Assembly: GCA_037043015.1 (NCBI GenBank)
Contig: CM073325.1
Location: forward strand, 20,997,001-21,061,000
From: Bryum argenteum
Taxonomy: Eukaryota; Streptophyta; Bryopsida; Bryales; Bryaceae
Direction: 5' to 3'
DNA: 64,000 bases
The stretch's first letter is position 1, and every line of letters starts with the position of its first letter. Both the position numbers and the translations under genes were made by a program. This document shows positions 47,026 through 60,500 of this stretch, in pieces. The notes beneath the pieces were generated by a model. It saw only the letters and a list, made by a program, of their open reading frames with translations. It was not told the DNA's origin and searched no databases.

Positions 47026-47714
47026 TAGAGAGACATCGGGTTTGTGTTTGTGTTGTCTTTGCGAAGTTTTCTCTTCGATCGCAGCTTTTAATCTCAGCTC
47101 ACTCCACGTCACCATCTCAGCTCTACCCCACACCTTTATGTTCAAGATACACTATCGACTATCATGGCTTGTGAATGCAGTTACAGAGAAGACGTTAATA
47201 AATGTGGACAAATGGATTCCATGATCAAGACTCAATGGATTGGAAATGCAGGAACGAGGAAGTGCAGTACATGGACTTCTTGAACACACACTAACCGTGA
47301 TCGAAAGGATGATTGTGGCATAAATTCTCTAATATGGCGAGAAATTACTGGCTTCAGAAACTAAGAAGCAACAACGGGCTCATAATTGGTCTGGTAGGAG
47401 TAAACAGTAAGAACGATGTCCCGAAGACTGATTAATGGCCTCCATATCTCGTACACTTCCTCCTTTTAGTGCGCAGTCTCATGTGCATAGTAAAACTCAC
47501 TCAGACGCCATCAACCAGGACTGAGTGGACTCACATTGATGAGGAAAAATAATATCTGAACAGGACGGAGGAAACCTCCAGCACAGCTATGCTTCGACTC
47601 TTACTAGCACGAAGTGCCATCACTTACAAGCACACTTACAAGGAGAAAACCGACCACTGACTATATCCGCTGGTTATGCCTATTGCGCTCTATAGCAACC
47701 ACTGCCAAAATTAC
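47026..47714 (-). other. 3' UTR and downstream region of eIF3a
   Basis: 47500-47714 is homologous to the 3' flank of the left eIF3a copy. The rest shows no other gene. Confidence 0.55.
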
Positions 47715-50700
47715 CTACCAACGGTCTCGACGCTCAGGACGGTCTTCGCCCCCAACAGTAGGACGCTGCCCAAGCGGCCTGCTTCCGGGGCGACCCGGTG
47801 GAGCATAAGCTCCAGATCGAGGAGGCTCGTACGCATCCCCGCGTGCACCTGGAGCATCGTATGTACGTCGCACTGGAGGCTGGTATGCTCCCGGCGGTGG
47901 ACCGTCCGAGTCTGGCTGCCGAGCACGAGGTGGCTGATACCGGTTCGACGATGGTGCAGGAGCAGGAGGCGCGTCCCCTTCTCCGTCCACCTGCCTGTCT
48001 GTCTCCCGAGACGCAACCGGGACTGGCCTGCCGAACAAAGGGCGCCGTTCCTCCATCGGTGGTCGACTATCCCGCCGATCATCACGACGCACATCCTCCC
48101 CGTTCTCCATCCTTTTCCGAAGTGAAGGTGGAATGAACTTCCCAGGCTTGTCGTCAAGCCTGGCTCGTAACGCCTCTTCCCTCTCGCGCTTCTCCCTTTC
48201 CTCTGCTGCAATCTCTGCCTGCCGTTGCTTGGCCGACATTTCCTCCAACTTCGCGCGACGCTCTGCTTCTTCCTTTCGTTTGCGCTCCTCCTCTGCAAAC
48301 ACCCAATTTTCTTCTCATGAGATACTGGGTACCTACAAAGCGTCAAAGGGACAGACAAAAACATGAGATACCCACCTTCCTTCTTCTTCGCCTCCTCTTC
48401 TTCCTGGATCTTCAGGAGACGCTGTTCCTCGAGTCTCTTGAAATATTCCTTCTTGCGTCTGATCTCACGTTCCTGAGATCGCATTGCTCGCTCCTCGGCG
48501 AGTCTTTGTTCTCGCAACCGCTTCAGCCTCTCAAACTCACCCTTTCTGCGGCTGACCACTTGAAGTTGGAAAACCTCCTGATATGCCAAGAAAAGTCACG
48601 GTGATCAGAAACAGCGTAAATAACTCGCCAAACTTTGGACTGATGAAGCATGATCACACATAAAGATACCTTGTCTGCAGCCATTCGGATGAGCCTGTTC
48701 TTCTCAATCACGTCTGTCTCATGCTGCTTCTTGCTCTGCTCTATGGCTTGCTGCAAATTCCCAAATTCAGATATTAATACATCGAGATTACCCTTCGAAA
48801 TTCAAGATACAACCAATGCTTCCGGTTACTGATAACAATACCTCCTGCTGTTGCTGGTAGAAGCTCTCGTCATCCCGGAGACGCTTGCGGTAAGCCTCTT
48901 CGATAAGTGGTCTCTCCTCCTCCCGCTTAGCACGTTCCAAATGATCCATAGTCTTAGAGAGCTTCTGAAGCTTGCGCTCCATCTCCTGTCGCTCCTTCAT
49001 TTGCTCACTCAGAGCTTCTTCCATAAGCAGCTGCTTGGTAAGTTTCGTAACCTCCTGCGAATTAACCCCAATGACTATGATTAATATCCGACCACAAGAT
49101 CGCCGTGATAATGATAAATTCATGAAATATACATCTAACTAGACAACAATATTGAGCTGAAGACGTGAACGGGAACAAAGGAGCACGAGCTTACTCCGTC
49201 GACAGGAAGGGCTCCTTTCTTGCCCTTCTTGCCCTTTCGCTTCTCAGCTTCAGCAAGCAGCGCTCTTGCTTCTTCAAGTTCTTTCTCTTCAATTTCCTTA
49301 CGAATTCTTGCTTCCTCTCGCCGGGCTGACTCGTTCTGCAGCCTCTTGGCCTCAGCTTCTTCCGTCAATCGTTGTTGCTTCAGCCTCTTCGACTCTTCCT
49401 CCCTCTCCTGTAAATACAGACAGTCACATTGTTATTCTTTACGCCGATTCGGTGCTACAGCAGGAAAAGTTGATTCCCGGGATAATATGAAGTTATAGAA
49501 GTGCACCTCCGAACTTGTATGCACCGGTAAGTTTCACTAATGTCCTGTCAGTTCAGTTTCAGAAGGAGGAGTCATACCATTTCAAGCATCTGTCGTTCCT
49601 GTTCTTCTTTCCGGCGCTCGATCAGAACCTTGCGGGCAAGAAGCTTCTTATGTTCCTTCTCCACAACTGCTTGAAGCTCATCGAATGGTAAAACTTGCTT
49701 GGATGGCCTCTCAAATGTGGGAGGACTGATCATCAAACAGGCCTTGTTCAGCCTCTTTGCCAGAATAGTAAGATGATTCTTCACCTTATCTGATTCCAGA
49801 TCCTGCAGATACCAATAGGTCACAAACATAACATAAGTGAAACAGTAGTGTAACTTTACTCCAGAAATTCGTTGAGCTTCAACAGTTCGGTTCTGAACGA
49901 ATGGTCCAGCTGCGAAGCGTCTACCTGACTGCCGAAGTTGACAACTTCTTTCAGGTGGTCCACTTTCATCTGTACGAAATTGTACTTCACGGCTTCCACG
50001 ATCAACTTCTCAATAATTGAGAAGTCGAAAAAGGTAATCATCCGAGTTATTTCGGAGATTTTGATGGTTGAGTACACTTGGGATGCCTGCATAACACATG
50101 ACATATATAAGAGTTATCAACGATGATTGTGCAGCTAATCAAAATTGCCCACATCAGATCAAGAACTTAATATCATCAGTACTCACTGCTGCTCATCAAG
50201 CTAACGACCCATTCAGGTCAATAGACAGGATCCTACTCTAGCGCTTCTGTCGTCTTGACAAAAAAATATACACATTAGGTGGTCATAATTCGAGGACCTG
50301 AAAATGTCATGCTCCACAAACTAAGAAAACACTCTTGCGCAAAGTTTATTTGAGGACTCATTTATGAACTCACGAGCACCCTCCAACCTACACAAAATCA
50401 GGCCTGAAGACGGAACAGTGTGTACCTGCTGAAGAACTCGGAGAGTAGTGAGCCTCTCCAGTGCTACGTTGTACTGCTCCAGGTGCACCTCGGGAACAGG
50501 TGAAGCAGAGGACAACTTGTCACTCAAGGTTGGCAGCTTCGAAAGTACGGGTTGGACTTTCGCAGCCAAGTCCAAAGGATGGAACTCGTTTTCCAACAAA
50601 GCATACAAATCCTTCACCTCCGGTGACACATAGGTCATCACACCTTTCGAAACCTGAACGGGACGAACATAAAAACTATGGACATGAGCACCAGAACTAC

Positions 50701-53399
50701 AAGTAGGATAAGCTCAACCCCCACGACCAAGAAACCTGCTCTGTACAAAAAACAAGAAACATTTCTGCTCACTAATCTGCAGCAAAACAGAACATTCCAG
50801 AATATCTAAGGTTCCTTGAACAAGCTTATCCTATGATATCATTTTTCACCGGGTAAAGATTTATGACAAAAGTAGAAGGAGGGCCAAGGAACACTAGTAG
50901 ATGTAGCTCCTATGTGCCTCCAGAAGTGATGTCTACTAATCTCGTTCGAATATGTCCGCTAGATGTACTATTAGAAGGTAGAAACCGTTAAGAACTTACC
51001 AACTCAGCAAGAAGAGCTCCCCGCGACAGCTGGACAAACAAACCACAAGTATCAGTAACTGAGTGCTTGATACCAATAGGGTGTGATCGAGACTCAGATC
51101 GTAAATATAGGGACTATCTACTCAAAAAGTTCGAATTTAGTATCTCGATTCCAGAAGAAACACCCATAGACTTTCTGCGAAGAATTGTTGCTTGGTTTGC
51201 AACGAGAAAAAGAATTGCTTAACAACGTCTAACTTCAGACCAACCCTTCAGTTACTTACCACCTCCCGGGAATCTTTCTTTGCATCTAAGTTGAAGCCCA
51301 AAATGTTGGCCATGCGGATATTCCTGTCTTTCTCCATCTCCAACTCGAAATGGTGCGCACCATGCTTGCGGTCGTAAGGAGGAACAGCGAGGGTGGCCAA
51401 AACAACAGACGAGGCCATCAGCTGCATGTCCTTCGCGGTCAGATTCTTGTTGTAGCTCTTCTGCAGATTATAGAGCTTGTACCATGCGTACGCATGGTAT
51501 AGATGGCTGTCGGACACCCAGTAGATCTGAGTCAACTTGGCATAGTAGATGGCCATCATTTGCGGTTTTGGTGTTCTTTTCACCATGGACATCAGTCCAT
51601 GAATATCTTCTATCGAACGAAACGCCTCCTGAGGAAAGTAACGGTAAATAGCAATCAGATAATTTACCATGAACCACTGCCGTGTACATTACACATGCTC
51701 AACCTATTTAAACCTAGACTAGGGAGATACAGTACGTACTCAGGAATTAGGGCGACAAAATTACAGCAGCTGCACCTCATTCAGGGAGCACTACGACTTC
51801 AACTGATGCAATTTGTGAATTAATGACCTTATATCATGATCAAGGTACTATGCAAACATGTAAAGAAGCAGCAGCCCACTACATGCAAGTAAGAGTCAGA
51901 TCTGCACCTGCCATAGCTCTAGCTCCGTAGCAATCTTGAGCTGCTCAAACCTGGTCTCAAGGTACAACTGCAGACTCTCTGGCTGCGTAAGATCAGGTCT
52001 ATCACGCTGATCTCTGTACTTGTTCAGATTCGTAAGATGGTTTCGAAGAATTTCACAGAGCCGTCGAAACTCAGTGGTGCGCTTGTATTGGAGACAAAAC
52101 TGGAACGCCCGATGAGCTGTCATCTGTGAGCATCACACCGTATATGTCAGAACCCTACGAAAGCCAGCCCTGTAACATGACGGCACATTTTACCCAGTCG
52201 TTGACTTCTAATGCAGTATCAAGATTGCCACGAAGGCAAGCCCTCCAAAGAAAACCTGTGGCTTAATGAACACTCATTGTCAAATAAGCAATATAACGTT
52301 TCCTCGGTACATCAGTTACAAAAAACCACTGATGAAAAATAATGCATCCCCATGTCCAGGAGCGACACTCACAGCATACAACGATTCCAACTTCGAATTG
52401 TTCCGCAGGATTTCCAGGACAGTCCGGTACGTCTCCCACAAGAACTTGAACCATGGTGTCACGGTTTCACGGTCAGACCGTTCCTTGCCCTTCTCGCCGC
52501 TCACATAGCTCAACATCAAGTCCTCCGGCCTTTTCTCGGCCTCCAAGTCCTCCACATCTAAATCCACTACCGCAGCTGCGGCTTGGGCTTGTGCAGCCTC
52601 AGCACGCTCACTCGACAGTTGCAGGAAGTACTTGATCACTTCCTCCAAAGAGCTCACATTGACTTGCTGGCAGACTATCCTGTACTGGATCAGTCCATCC
52701 TTCGCAAACCTGCCCTTCTTCATGTCCACACAAAGCTCCACATACTTGAACATAATCCTCTCGAGTGGCTTCTGCCATGCTCGATACCTCTTCGAAGTAA
52801 TCAGGTCGTGAAGCGCTTGCAAAGCAGCCTGCTTCTGACCAACGTTCATCAACTCTGCCCGAATACCCACAAAAGTTAGCACTGAACAACATCCTCACTA
52901 CAAAACCCCCAATCTCTACCTCTATTGCTTCTTCACAAAAATAGGTCAACTCCAGAATCTCTCATAGAAAGCCCCAACTCAAACTAATCCTCGCACAACT
53001 ATCACCACAAAGACTAGATTCATTCCTCTTTGTCCAAGCTCAATCGAAATCCTCGGACCTGCCTCGCCTAAAAGGCTTAACGATCTTCACAATCACCGCT
53101 TCTCGCAAAATCAATTCTCTCTAGTCCAATTTGGTGTTTTCATAGTTAAAAGACTGTCGCATATCAGAAAGTGGCGGAATCGGAACCCGAGAATCGCTAC
53201 ATAGTGGAACCTAGTCCAATTAAGTCCGAACCCTAGTTTGATTGCTGGGTCCAGAAATGGCAGGTATTGGCCAGCAATTGAGAGGTAATCCGAGGGTAGG
53301 CCAGGGATGATGTGAGGTAGAGCCATGTGAGAGTGGGATTGAGAGGGGCGTACCTTCAGCTCGCTTGAGCGCATTTTCGGGTTTGGCGAAGGTAGCCAT
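47715..53399 (-). CDS. TIF3A1: Eukaryotic translation initiation factor 3 subunit a (complete)
   Basis: Thirteen exons on the minus strand: 53354-53399, 52373-52854, 51908-52123, 51260-51628, 51000-51029, 50426-50653, 49925-50086, 49578-49802, 49195-49407, 48842-49054, 48670-48750, 48376-48577, 47715-48292. All junctions are GT..AG and total 3045 nt, encoding 1014 aa, the usual size for plant eIF3a. It begins [20 protein letters not shown], nearly as in Arabidopsis. The N-terminal half (to ~490) is helical repeats plus the PCI domain that holds eIF3 together. The second half is a long charged coiled-coil ([45 protein letters not shown]), then a Pro/Arg-rich tail. One exon is only 30 bp (51000-51029). 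For exon 7 I chose the donor at CAG|GTAGAC because it keeps the frame and matches the family; a longer open frame there runs to a stop. Confidence 0.96.
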
Positions 53400-53928
53400 G
53401 GTGGCAGAAGGCGCGAAGCCACGCCTTCTTGATCCGACCAGGCTATGGCGATGGCACGAGAGGTGGCACAGCAGCAGCAGCAACGGACACTCCCCGGCGG
53501 GAGACTGGTGCTGCAGAAAGGGCGACGCTGGTGGCCCGATTCTCCACAAGAACGATGGGTACCACAACGCAAGCCTCCCCAACCCTAACGTGCATCCCCT
53601 GCTTCCTGCCTTTCGATCGTCCCCCAGCTGACGGCCCCGATTGCATCCCTGCCCTTGCTTCCCCTGCTTACATCACTACTGCCTCCTTACAATCACCCTC
53701 TCTACTATCCCCTTCCATCTCCATTTCATTGCGTTCGTTCTACTCCTTGTTGGGCAGACAAACTTCTGAATCGATTGATATTGAGAATATTGATTGATTT
53801 TGACTAGATATTTTTTACTTTGAGAAGAGGACACAAAGATTGTGTTAAGTGGTGATATATATCCATTTGCTTTTTACAATCATTACTTATATGTACTCCT
53901 ACAGGAACTTAAACTTGACTTGATTTAA
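53400..53928 (-). promoter_or_regulatory. 5' UTR and promoter region of eIF3a
   Basis: A GC-rich stretch to ~53640, then pyrimidine-rich (on +) DNA, before AT-rich sequence resumes. Open frames at 53365-53797 overlap this region on + but have no recognisable protein. No TATA box can be assigned with confidence. Confidence 0.4.
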
Positions 53929-54187
53929 CCCCTAACTCTCCTTAAAACCCGAATCGGGTTTGAAGGTTCCCGCAGGAGAAAAAATCAGTCAAGTTTGACC
54001 ATTATAATCTTACAAATGAGGAAGAATGAACGGTTCAAATTTGGTATGTGAGAAGAATGTCAAGTGAACTTTGAGATCTTACGGTTGAATCTTTTAAAGA
54101 ATGCTTGGATTGAGATTGTTTGAGCTTAATCCAAAGGAAGGTCACATTTTGTGACTTAGACCGTTTTGCAAGAAGGAGAGTTAGGGG
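53929..54187. mobile_element. 259-bp TTAA-flanked MITE (piggyBac-like termini)
   Basis: Perfect 15-bp terminal inverted repeats CCCCTAACTCTCCTT, flanked by TTAA at 53925-53928 and 54188-54191. A short internal palindrome (AAACCCGAATCGGGTTT) lies next to the left end. It is the cleanest of the TTAA elements. A truncated relative starts at 17991. Confidence 0.85.
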
Positions 54188-54193
54188 TTAACC

Positions 54194-54214
54194 TCTTTTT
54201 CTTTCTTTCTTTTC

Positions 54215-54249
<35 letters not shown>

Positions 54250-54252
54250 CCA
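54194..54252. repeat. (TTTTC)n / poly(T) microsatellite
   Basis: CTTTCTTTC passing into TTTTC pentamers and a T-run, directly beside the MITE. Confidence 0.9.
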
Positions 54253-55962
54253 TGAAACATTATATAGGAATAATAGGAGGTAGGGGTCACTAGCTTAGTA
54301 AAGGGTTTGTCTATCTCAACCTTTGCTCTTACTATCCTAAACACATAGATCTAAGAAGATTGTTGCCACTTAGACTCTAAAAATACACCAAGCGTGCTTG
54401 TAATTTCGTAAAGGACTCCCAATTTACATCGCATTACAGACAAACATCACAAAGTGCAAAAGATCTTGACAAGATAATAACATGCAGGGGTTTTAAAAAA
54501 ATGACATACACAACAACATAACTTCTGATCTCCCACCGGCAACTCCTCCACTACAACTTAGTATACCTCATCACTTTATCCACCTTCAACCACTGACATT
54601 TAGCATACTGCGATTCACACCTACAACAAAGTTGTACACAGGCTTTTTGATGATTTTCCCATAATTCATAGATGATGTCGTTACTATGACTCATTCCGCT
54701 CAACGCTCACCTTAAAGTAGACCCTGTAAACCTCTGACTTCGTACACAACAAAAAGAAAAGCGTACAAGAAAAAAAGTCAAACGTCAAAGCTTGTCTTAC
54801 CTCTTGCACAATGATATGAACTTTCCATTTGTTTCTCCACAATATAATGAAGAATGTTCTTTAACTACTCCGAATTGTTAACGGGACTCAACCTTCTCTT
54901 CAAAACAATCCAACCATTTACTAAGAGTGACGCCCTCCACTTTACCACCTAAGCCATCTACTAAGATTGACGCCCTTTTTTTCTACCACCAAAGCTTCTA
55001 AAACCGTTGCCACTCTAAGTAACACTAATTCCTCTTCTTCCGCTCTAAGTAACACTAATTCCTCTTCTTTCATCTACGTAGTAATAGTCTGCAACATGTG
55101 ACAAATCAATACACATATCGACATCCTCAAGCCTTCACGACATTAAAAAAAATAAAAATAAAAATAAAAATAAAAAACTCATTGTGCTGATAACCAAGGA
55201 TTTAACGCTCTATTTCCATTGGTCTTATACATTTGCTTTCTTTCTTTCCTACAACTCATCCATGAAAAGTCAACGAACATACCATTAAATATTACTTATA
55301 TATAAAGTACACTTTAAACATGTCATCATGTCTGAAGACACCTACATGGAATACATTACTTTGAAGATCTGCATAGGAGTGATTTTTCCTTTACAAAATT
55401 TAGATACTCAATTCATAGTCAACACCATGTTCATACAGTAGTTCTTGATAGTGACATATGGATCAAAAATTCATCCAATGAAGTACAATGGTATCAAGAA
55501 TGTCAACAGTTTGCCTTGCTCCTCAAAATATTAATGAATCCTAATGGGGAAACTATATTCTCTTTAAATGATAAGGTAAATTATAAGTTTTGAGTTGGTG
55601 TGAGTTTACTGTGTAACTTGTTGACATATTGAATCATAGATTTGTGATTAGCTTGCAAAGTATTAATGGAGACTTTAGTAACACAATGTATATGATGTAG
55701 CTCTAAATGTCATTCTTTTGACAATAAACTATCTTTTGTCCTTGGCATATATATATAAGTCATGTTTTCATGATTTTCCTAAATGGTCAACTAAGCTAGA
55801 TATACAAACACTTGATGGTGACTAGATACAAATAAGATCATCCGGGCATCCCTTATGGGCACTGCAAGTGCCGCCCAACAACAATACGAAGCGGGGAGGT
55901 GGGACAACAAGGCCCACAATGGTTCTCGCTTCCCTTCCTATACAACTTGCGCTTACGCTTAA
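54253..55962. other. Intergenic DNA with small tandem repeats
   Basis: A 30-bp unit (CTCTAAGTAACACTAATTCCTC..) is duplicated at 55013-55070. An (AAAAAT)n microsatellite lies at about 55144-55178. No coding exons are supportable. Confidence 0.55.
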
Positions 55963-56324
55963 CCCTTAAACGCCCATGGGGTCTAAAACGGGCAGCCCAA
56001 AATTGGATCACAACATCTTTTGGACTTGGGCATCATGAATAGTGCACTTTTTGAACTTGGGCATCATGAATGGACCAATCAATGATGAGCTTGCAACCTC
56101 CTACAAGGTTATGTACAACCCCAACCTACCTACCACAATCCTTTCAAAGCACAAAATCATTCATACAAATTGTCATTTGAATTGTAAAATTTCACTTTTT
56201 GAATGTATCATAAGAAGGTGACCAGTTTGACATCAAAATATAAGTGAAAAGTTGAGTAAAATGAGAGCTACAGGGAAGATTCAGTTGGAATCAAGCCCCT
56301 CGAGCTTGCTTGGGCGTCTAAGGG
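55963..56324. mobile_element. 362-bp TTAA-flanked MITE (right TTAA mutated to CTAA)
   Basis: Left flank TTAA at 55959-55962; right flank CTAA at 56325-56328. Termini CCCTTAAACGCCCA and (inverted) CCCTTAGACGCCCA match at 13 of 14 positions. They are clearly related to the ends of the 977-bp element at 44874 (CCCTTGAACGCC). A tandem GGACTTGGGCATCATGAAT-like unit is duplicated at 56021-56080. Confidence 0.75.
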
Positions 56325-56452
56325 CTAAGTAGGGGCCCGATCTTGACAAAGAGACCTTCTTTGACATGAGCAATTTTGCATACGTTAACAACATGATGAC
56401 AAACTTAAGAGAGAATCAAGGAATATTTTGAGAGACAAAAAGCGAGAAAGGC

Positions 56453-56520
56453 AAATCATACACGGCCACAAATCATACATGGCCACAAATCATACATGGC
56501 CACAAATCATACACAACCAT
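56453..56520. repeat. 17-bp tandem repeat (AAATCATACATGGCCAC)n
   Basis: Three and a half near-perfect units. Non-coding. Confidence 0.88.
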
Positions 56521-56656
56521 GAATTGTACACGGCCGCTTGATGTTGAAGACTCACTACAAACCTGGTTGCAATCGATGCATGGCGTTTCTTCGCACGTTT
56601 CTTTTCTCGGCAAGTGAGGTGGCCCGGAAAGCCTCCTTGCTCTTCTCATTTGCAAG

Positions 56657-56704
56657 GCACAAGTGGTGGAAACAATAAGGGCACAAGTGGTGGAAACAAT
56701 AAGG
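56657..56704. repeat. Perfect 24-bp tandem duplication
   Basis: Two copies of GGCACAAGTGGTGGAAACAA plus TAAG. The following stretch 56705-57532 has no supportable gene; part of it must be the 3' UTR of the SKI3 gene. Confidence 0.85.
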
Positions 56705-57532
56705 GATGCCCTCACACACAAATTATTCTAGCTACATGAAGGTATGAGCACCTAAAGGCCACCTCCACCCCAGAAGCGTGCTTGCTAGATTCTTGCTCCT
56801 ATGAAGATTTAATCATCCTCTGATTACCTCCAATAAACCCCATGCGTACATACAATAGGGTATTCATTTATAGGTCAACCTATATTGCTAACTTCTAAAA
56901 TTTGTAGTTATTATTGTAAGTACTTATACATGTAAAAAGATAGGAACTTTGTGTTTTTCTATTTACTAATTATTATTGTTTGTTTTTTGCTATATGCCAC
57001 TCATTCCACCACTCCAAGTACAGTGAATCCCTTATAGGTGTTCGTTCATACCTTATATACCAAAACACAAACACTTCTATGTTTGTGAGACACCTCTATG
57101 CGACAGAGAAAGAAGCGTCCCGCTCCTCATTCCACTGAGAATGAGGAAATTGAGAGTTTCATAAACAATCAAGAATTCTCTTCGGCATCACTCGTATGAG
57201 AATAGAAATAAAAGAACTCTACAAATGGGTTGATGTCCCAACCAATGCCAAAAATGGCGTCGACGAGTACGAATAGAGAGAGAGAATTCATCATGATTCC
57301 GGCATGTCACAAATGAACTCACAAACTCTCTGCCAATGAGACTACTATCATGCTAACCTGCTCATTTGCTGCGAACTCAAATCATGCTCCTCCATAACCA
57401 AAATTATCAAACTACACTTGATCGACGAGGACGAGGAGAGCTGAAGTCAACGTGGGTATTAACCTCATGAAACTTGAAACGTCAAGTGGAGAAAACATGG
57501 TAGATTTACAGAAAAAGCTGCAGACGGGAGAG

Positions 57533-60500
57533 CTATCGTAGCGCTTCCAGATAGCGAAGACAAGCCGGGTTCACGTGCACAGCTTTTTGCATCCACTTTC
57601 GTTTGCTTTGCAACGGCTCCGATGCATCATCAAACTGTTCGGAGAGCAATCCCATCTGGTAATACAGCTCTCCAGGTCTATCATCTGTGTACAAAGTAAA
57701 GAAGCATATGTTAATACTGGAAATTGGACCGAAAGCATGAATACTACGGCGAATTGGGTTGTATTATTCTAGAGGCACCTGACTCGACTCTAAGCAGCTG
57801 TGCTTGACTAAGTATTACGTATCTGTTGAGGAAATACCTGCAGGCCAGCTTTTCCAGGATTGTTGGATCCACTTATAAGCACTCCTACTGGGACCTTTCG
57901 ATTTGATACTTTCAATTTGTGCCAGCAAGACACCTGCGACCGAAATCTCTGCAGGGCCTCCTTTTGCAGCCTTGCTCAGACTACGAATTGCTGGAGTTGT
58001 GTTGGACAAGGCGAGGCAAATCGCACCTACATCACACACATAAGGAGATGTTATGAAAATCGGGATTGCATTTGGCATCCGTTTCATGAATATGTAACAA
58101 CTTCTCGAGGCGCTTCTCGTACCGTGAAATAGATGCAGAGGAGCACAATCCGGGTGAGCAGCACAGGCTTGACCAGCAGCTTTCTCAGCGGAGGTATAGT
58201 CTCCCATTTGCAAAAGTGCTTGAGCTCTAGTATAATGTAATAAAGAGTTCCACACCTGCATCGGGGCTGCAGCATTTAATCCAAAAGCACGCTCAAAACT
58301 AGAATTCCGGAGGTCTATTTGGAGTCCCGACTTCGTCTCCAATTCACACATCTTGAAGTGGCCCAGAAGATCATCTGGGGCCAGGTTTTGCCAACACCTC
58401 CTTGCTTCCACTCGCAGAAGTGGGAAGTTCTGGGTTGCAAAGTAGCAACGAGCCAGCTGAAAACTTGCAGCAAATTTACTCTCCGGCGACCCTTTTGAAA
58501 CACATGCAGCTTTCGCGTGCTGCAACGCCGATGCAGTATCACCACGCTGTAATGCTACATTAGAGGCACATACTTTAAGTAAAGTGTCCATGTCAGGGTT
58601 TAATACTGGCTGTGTAGGTACAACCGCAAGGTGTACATTTGGCTTCTGTGCCTGTTGTAGTGCGAGCACCAAACTAGACCTCGCAGTTAGGTTCCACGGT
58701 TCCGTGTGCACCCACCTGCGACCGACACATCACAAAAGTGTAAGGTAATGCTTGGAAAGGTAAGAGGCAAGGCTTAGAAATGTTGATACTCAAGTCTTAC
58801 TAGAGAAATTTTTATGTGAATCGGACGAGAATGAAACCTGCTTGATTCTGAGTTGCAGAAGTATGCAAATTACAAACAACTAGATTGGTCACAAACATCT
58901 TACCGAACTAAATTCGGAATAGCAGTAGTGGCATCAGAGGGATCCGCCATCAAAGAAGCTACCAGACTAGTGCATACAGCTCCTTGTGAAGAAGATGCTA
59001 CTGGTATAGGTACGTTGCAACATCTCAGAGCCAGCTTTGCACGATGTCCATTCGTGCTGCCAGTAAGCTCCTCACCGAGTTTAAAGCTGTTCAAAAATCA
59101 AACCACAAAGCAATGCATATCAATGTAAAACGAAGGTCACACCGACGCAATCCCCAATACCATCTAGATCCAACAGCTTGGAATGAAGAACATGTTATGG
59201 ACAACTTGAGATATCTTACAAAAGATACCATTCATCTGAAGAAATTATATATTAAAAATCCAAGTAACTAATCAAAGCAGATAAACATCGCTTTCCATGA
59301 GACTTACCGTATGGAAAGACTGTCCGGAAATGAATGCAGAGCCTTTAGCAAGTCACCAGCTGTACTAGTGTATTGATGACCTTCCTCTTGCTTGCCCTGT
59401 CAGTGACAACAGCTCAATGAAGATAAATATATACAAGGAACCGACTGGCTATGAGAAATACTACGCCTTCAAGGTTGCCGTGCTATTTTGGAGTCCAGTT
59501 ATCACCTCAAGTTTGACTACACAATTCATGAGCTAAGTTATCGAGCTTTCATACCTGTTTCCAAGCAGCTACTAATTGATGTGCCTGGGGGCCTCTTTCA
59601 TGATCGAGGAGAATATTACACCTGTACAAGACACCAGCTACAGACTGCTCATGGTCCGCTGCTATAGCCATAGCAAGAGCTGTAACACTAAATAGCATAT
59701 CTCGAAACAAATCCATACTGGCCCTTCTTATCTCTTCGAGGACCGGCCTAGGCCCTGAAAGCCAGTACATTATTCTAAAATATAGTATAAAAGCAGCCGG
59801 GTCTCCATTCATTTCTACAGCCTGCTGTGCGATTGCAGCTGCTAACTCTCTCTTATTTCCATGCCACGCCGCCACAGCATAGCTTCGCATTGCCTCTGGC
59901 TCCTCAAGTAATGCACCTGCTTAGATGAGCAATTTTCAATCGTGAGTTCGGTACTTATACTGTTGGATCAGCACTCCTGCTAGATGTTTCTTAGGGCTTA
60001 GATAGGAAACTTGGTTCGACCCAAACCGCGTTCACCCCCACTACAACGCCGAAGATGTCTTTTGAAAGGATACCAAAATGAATGTCATGAAGATAAATAT
60101 ATCTCGAAATTTTTAACTTATGAACAAAAATTGCTCTGTCGTTCTCAAATAGTACTCGACCAACGTCGACCGAATCCTACATGTACCTATTGAAGAACTT
60201 TGTTCCAAGACAAAAAAATGTTGTGGTTTGTAGAAAGGAGATATTGAATAGGACCTAACAAGAAGAGATTGTACCTGAGTCTGCAAGCATCTCATAGACT
60301 TGGACTGCCTCACTTGCTCTGCCAGCCTGCGGACATACGATGTTTACATTCAGAAGTCAAGCAGGAACTGCAGGGTCTTTACAGTGAACCCATGCGAGAG
60401 ACATCCATACCAAGTTGGTTCGCTTGGGCTTATAGAGCCTAACACACGAAAAATCCTCAAGCGCGATAAAATTGTATAAAGGTTGACTCACTCTGCATAA

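Noticed and set aside
49863..49924. Extension of eIF3a exon 7 to the stop at the end of the open frame
   Set aside because: The next exon would be out of frame. The CAG|GTAGAC donor at 49925 keeps frame and matches conserved eIF3a spacing.
56453..56520. CRISPR-like array of short direct repeats
   Set aside because: The 17-bp units are directly adjacent with no spacers, and the genome is a eukaryotic nucleus.
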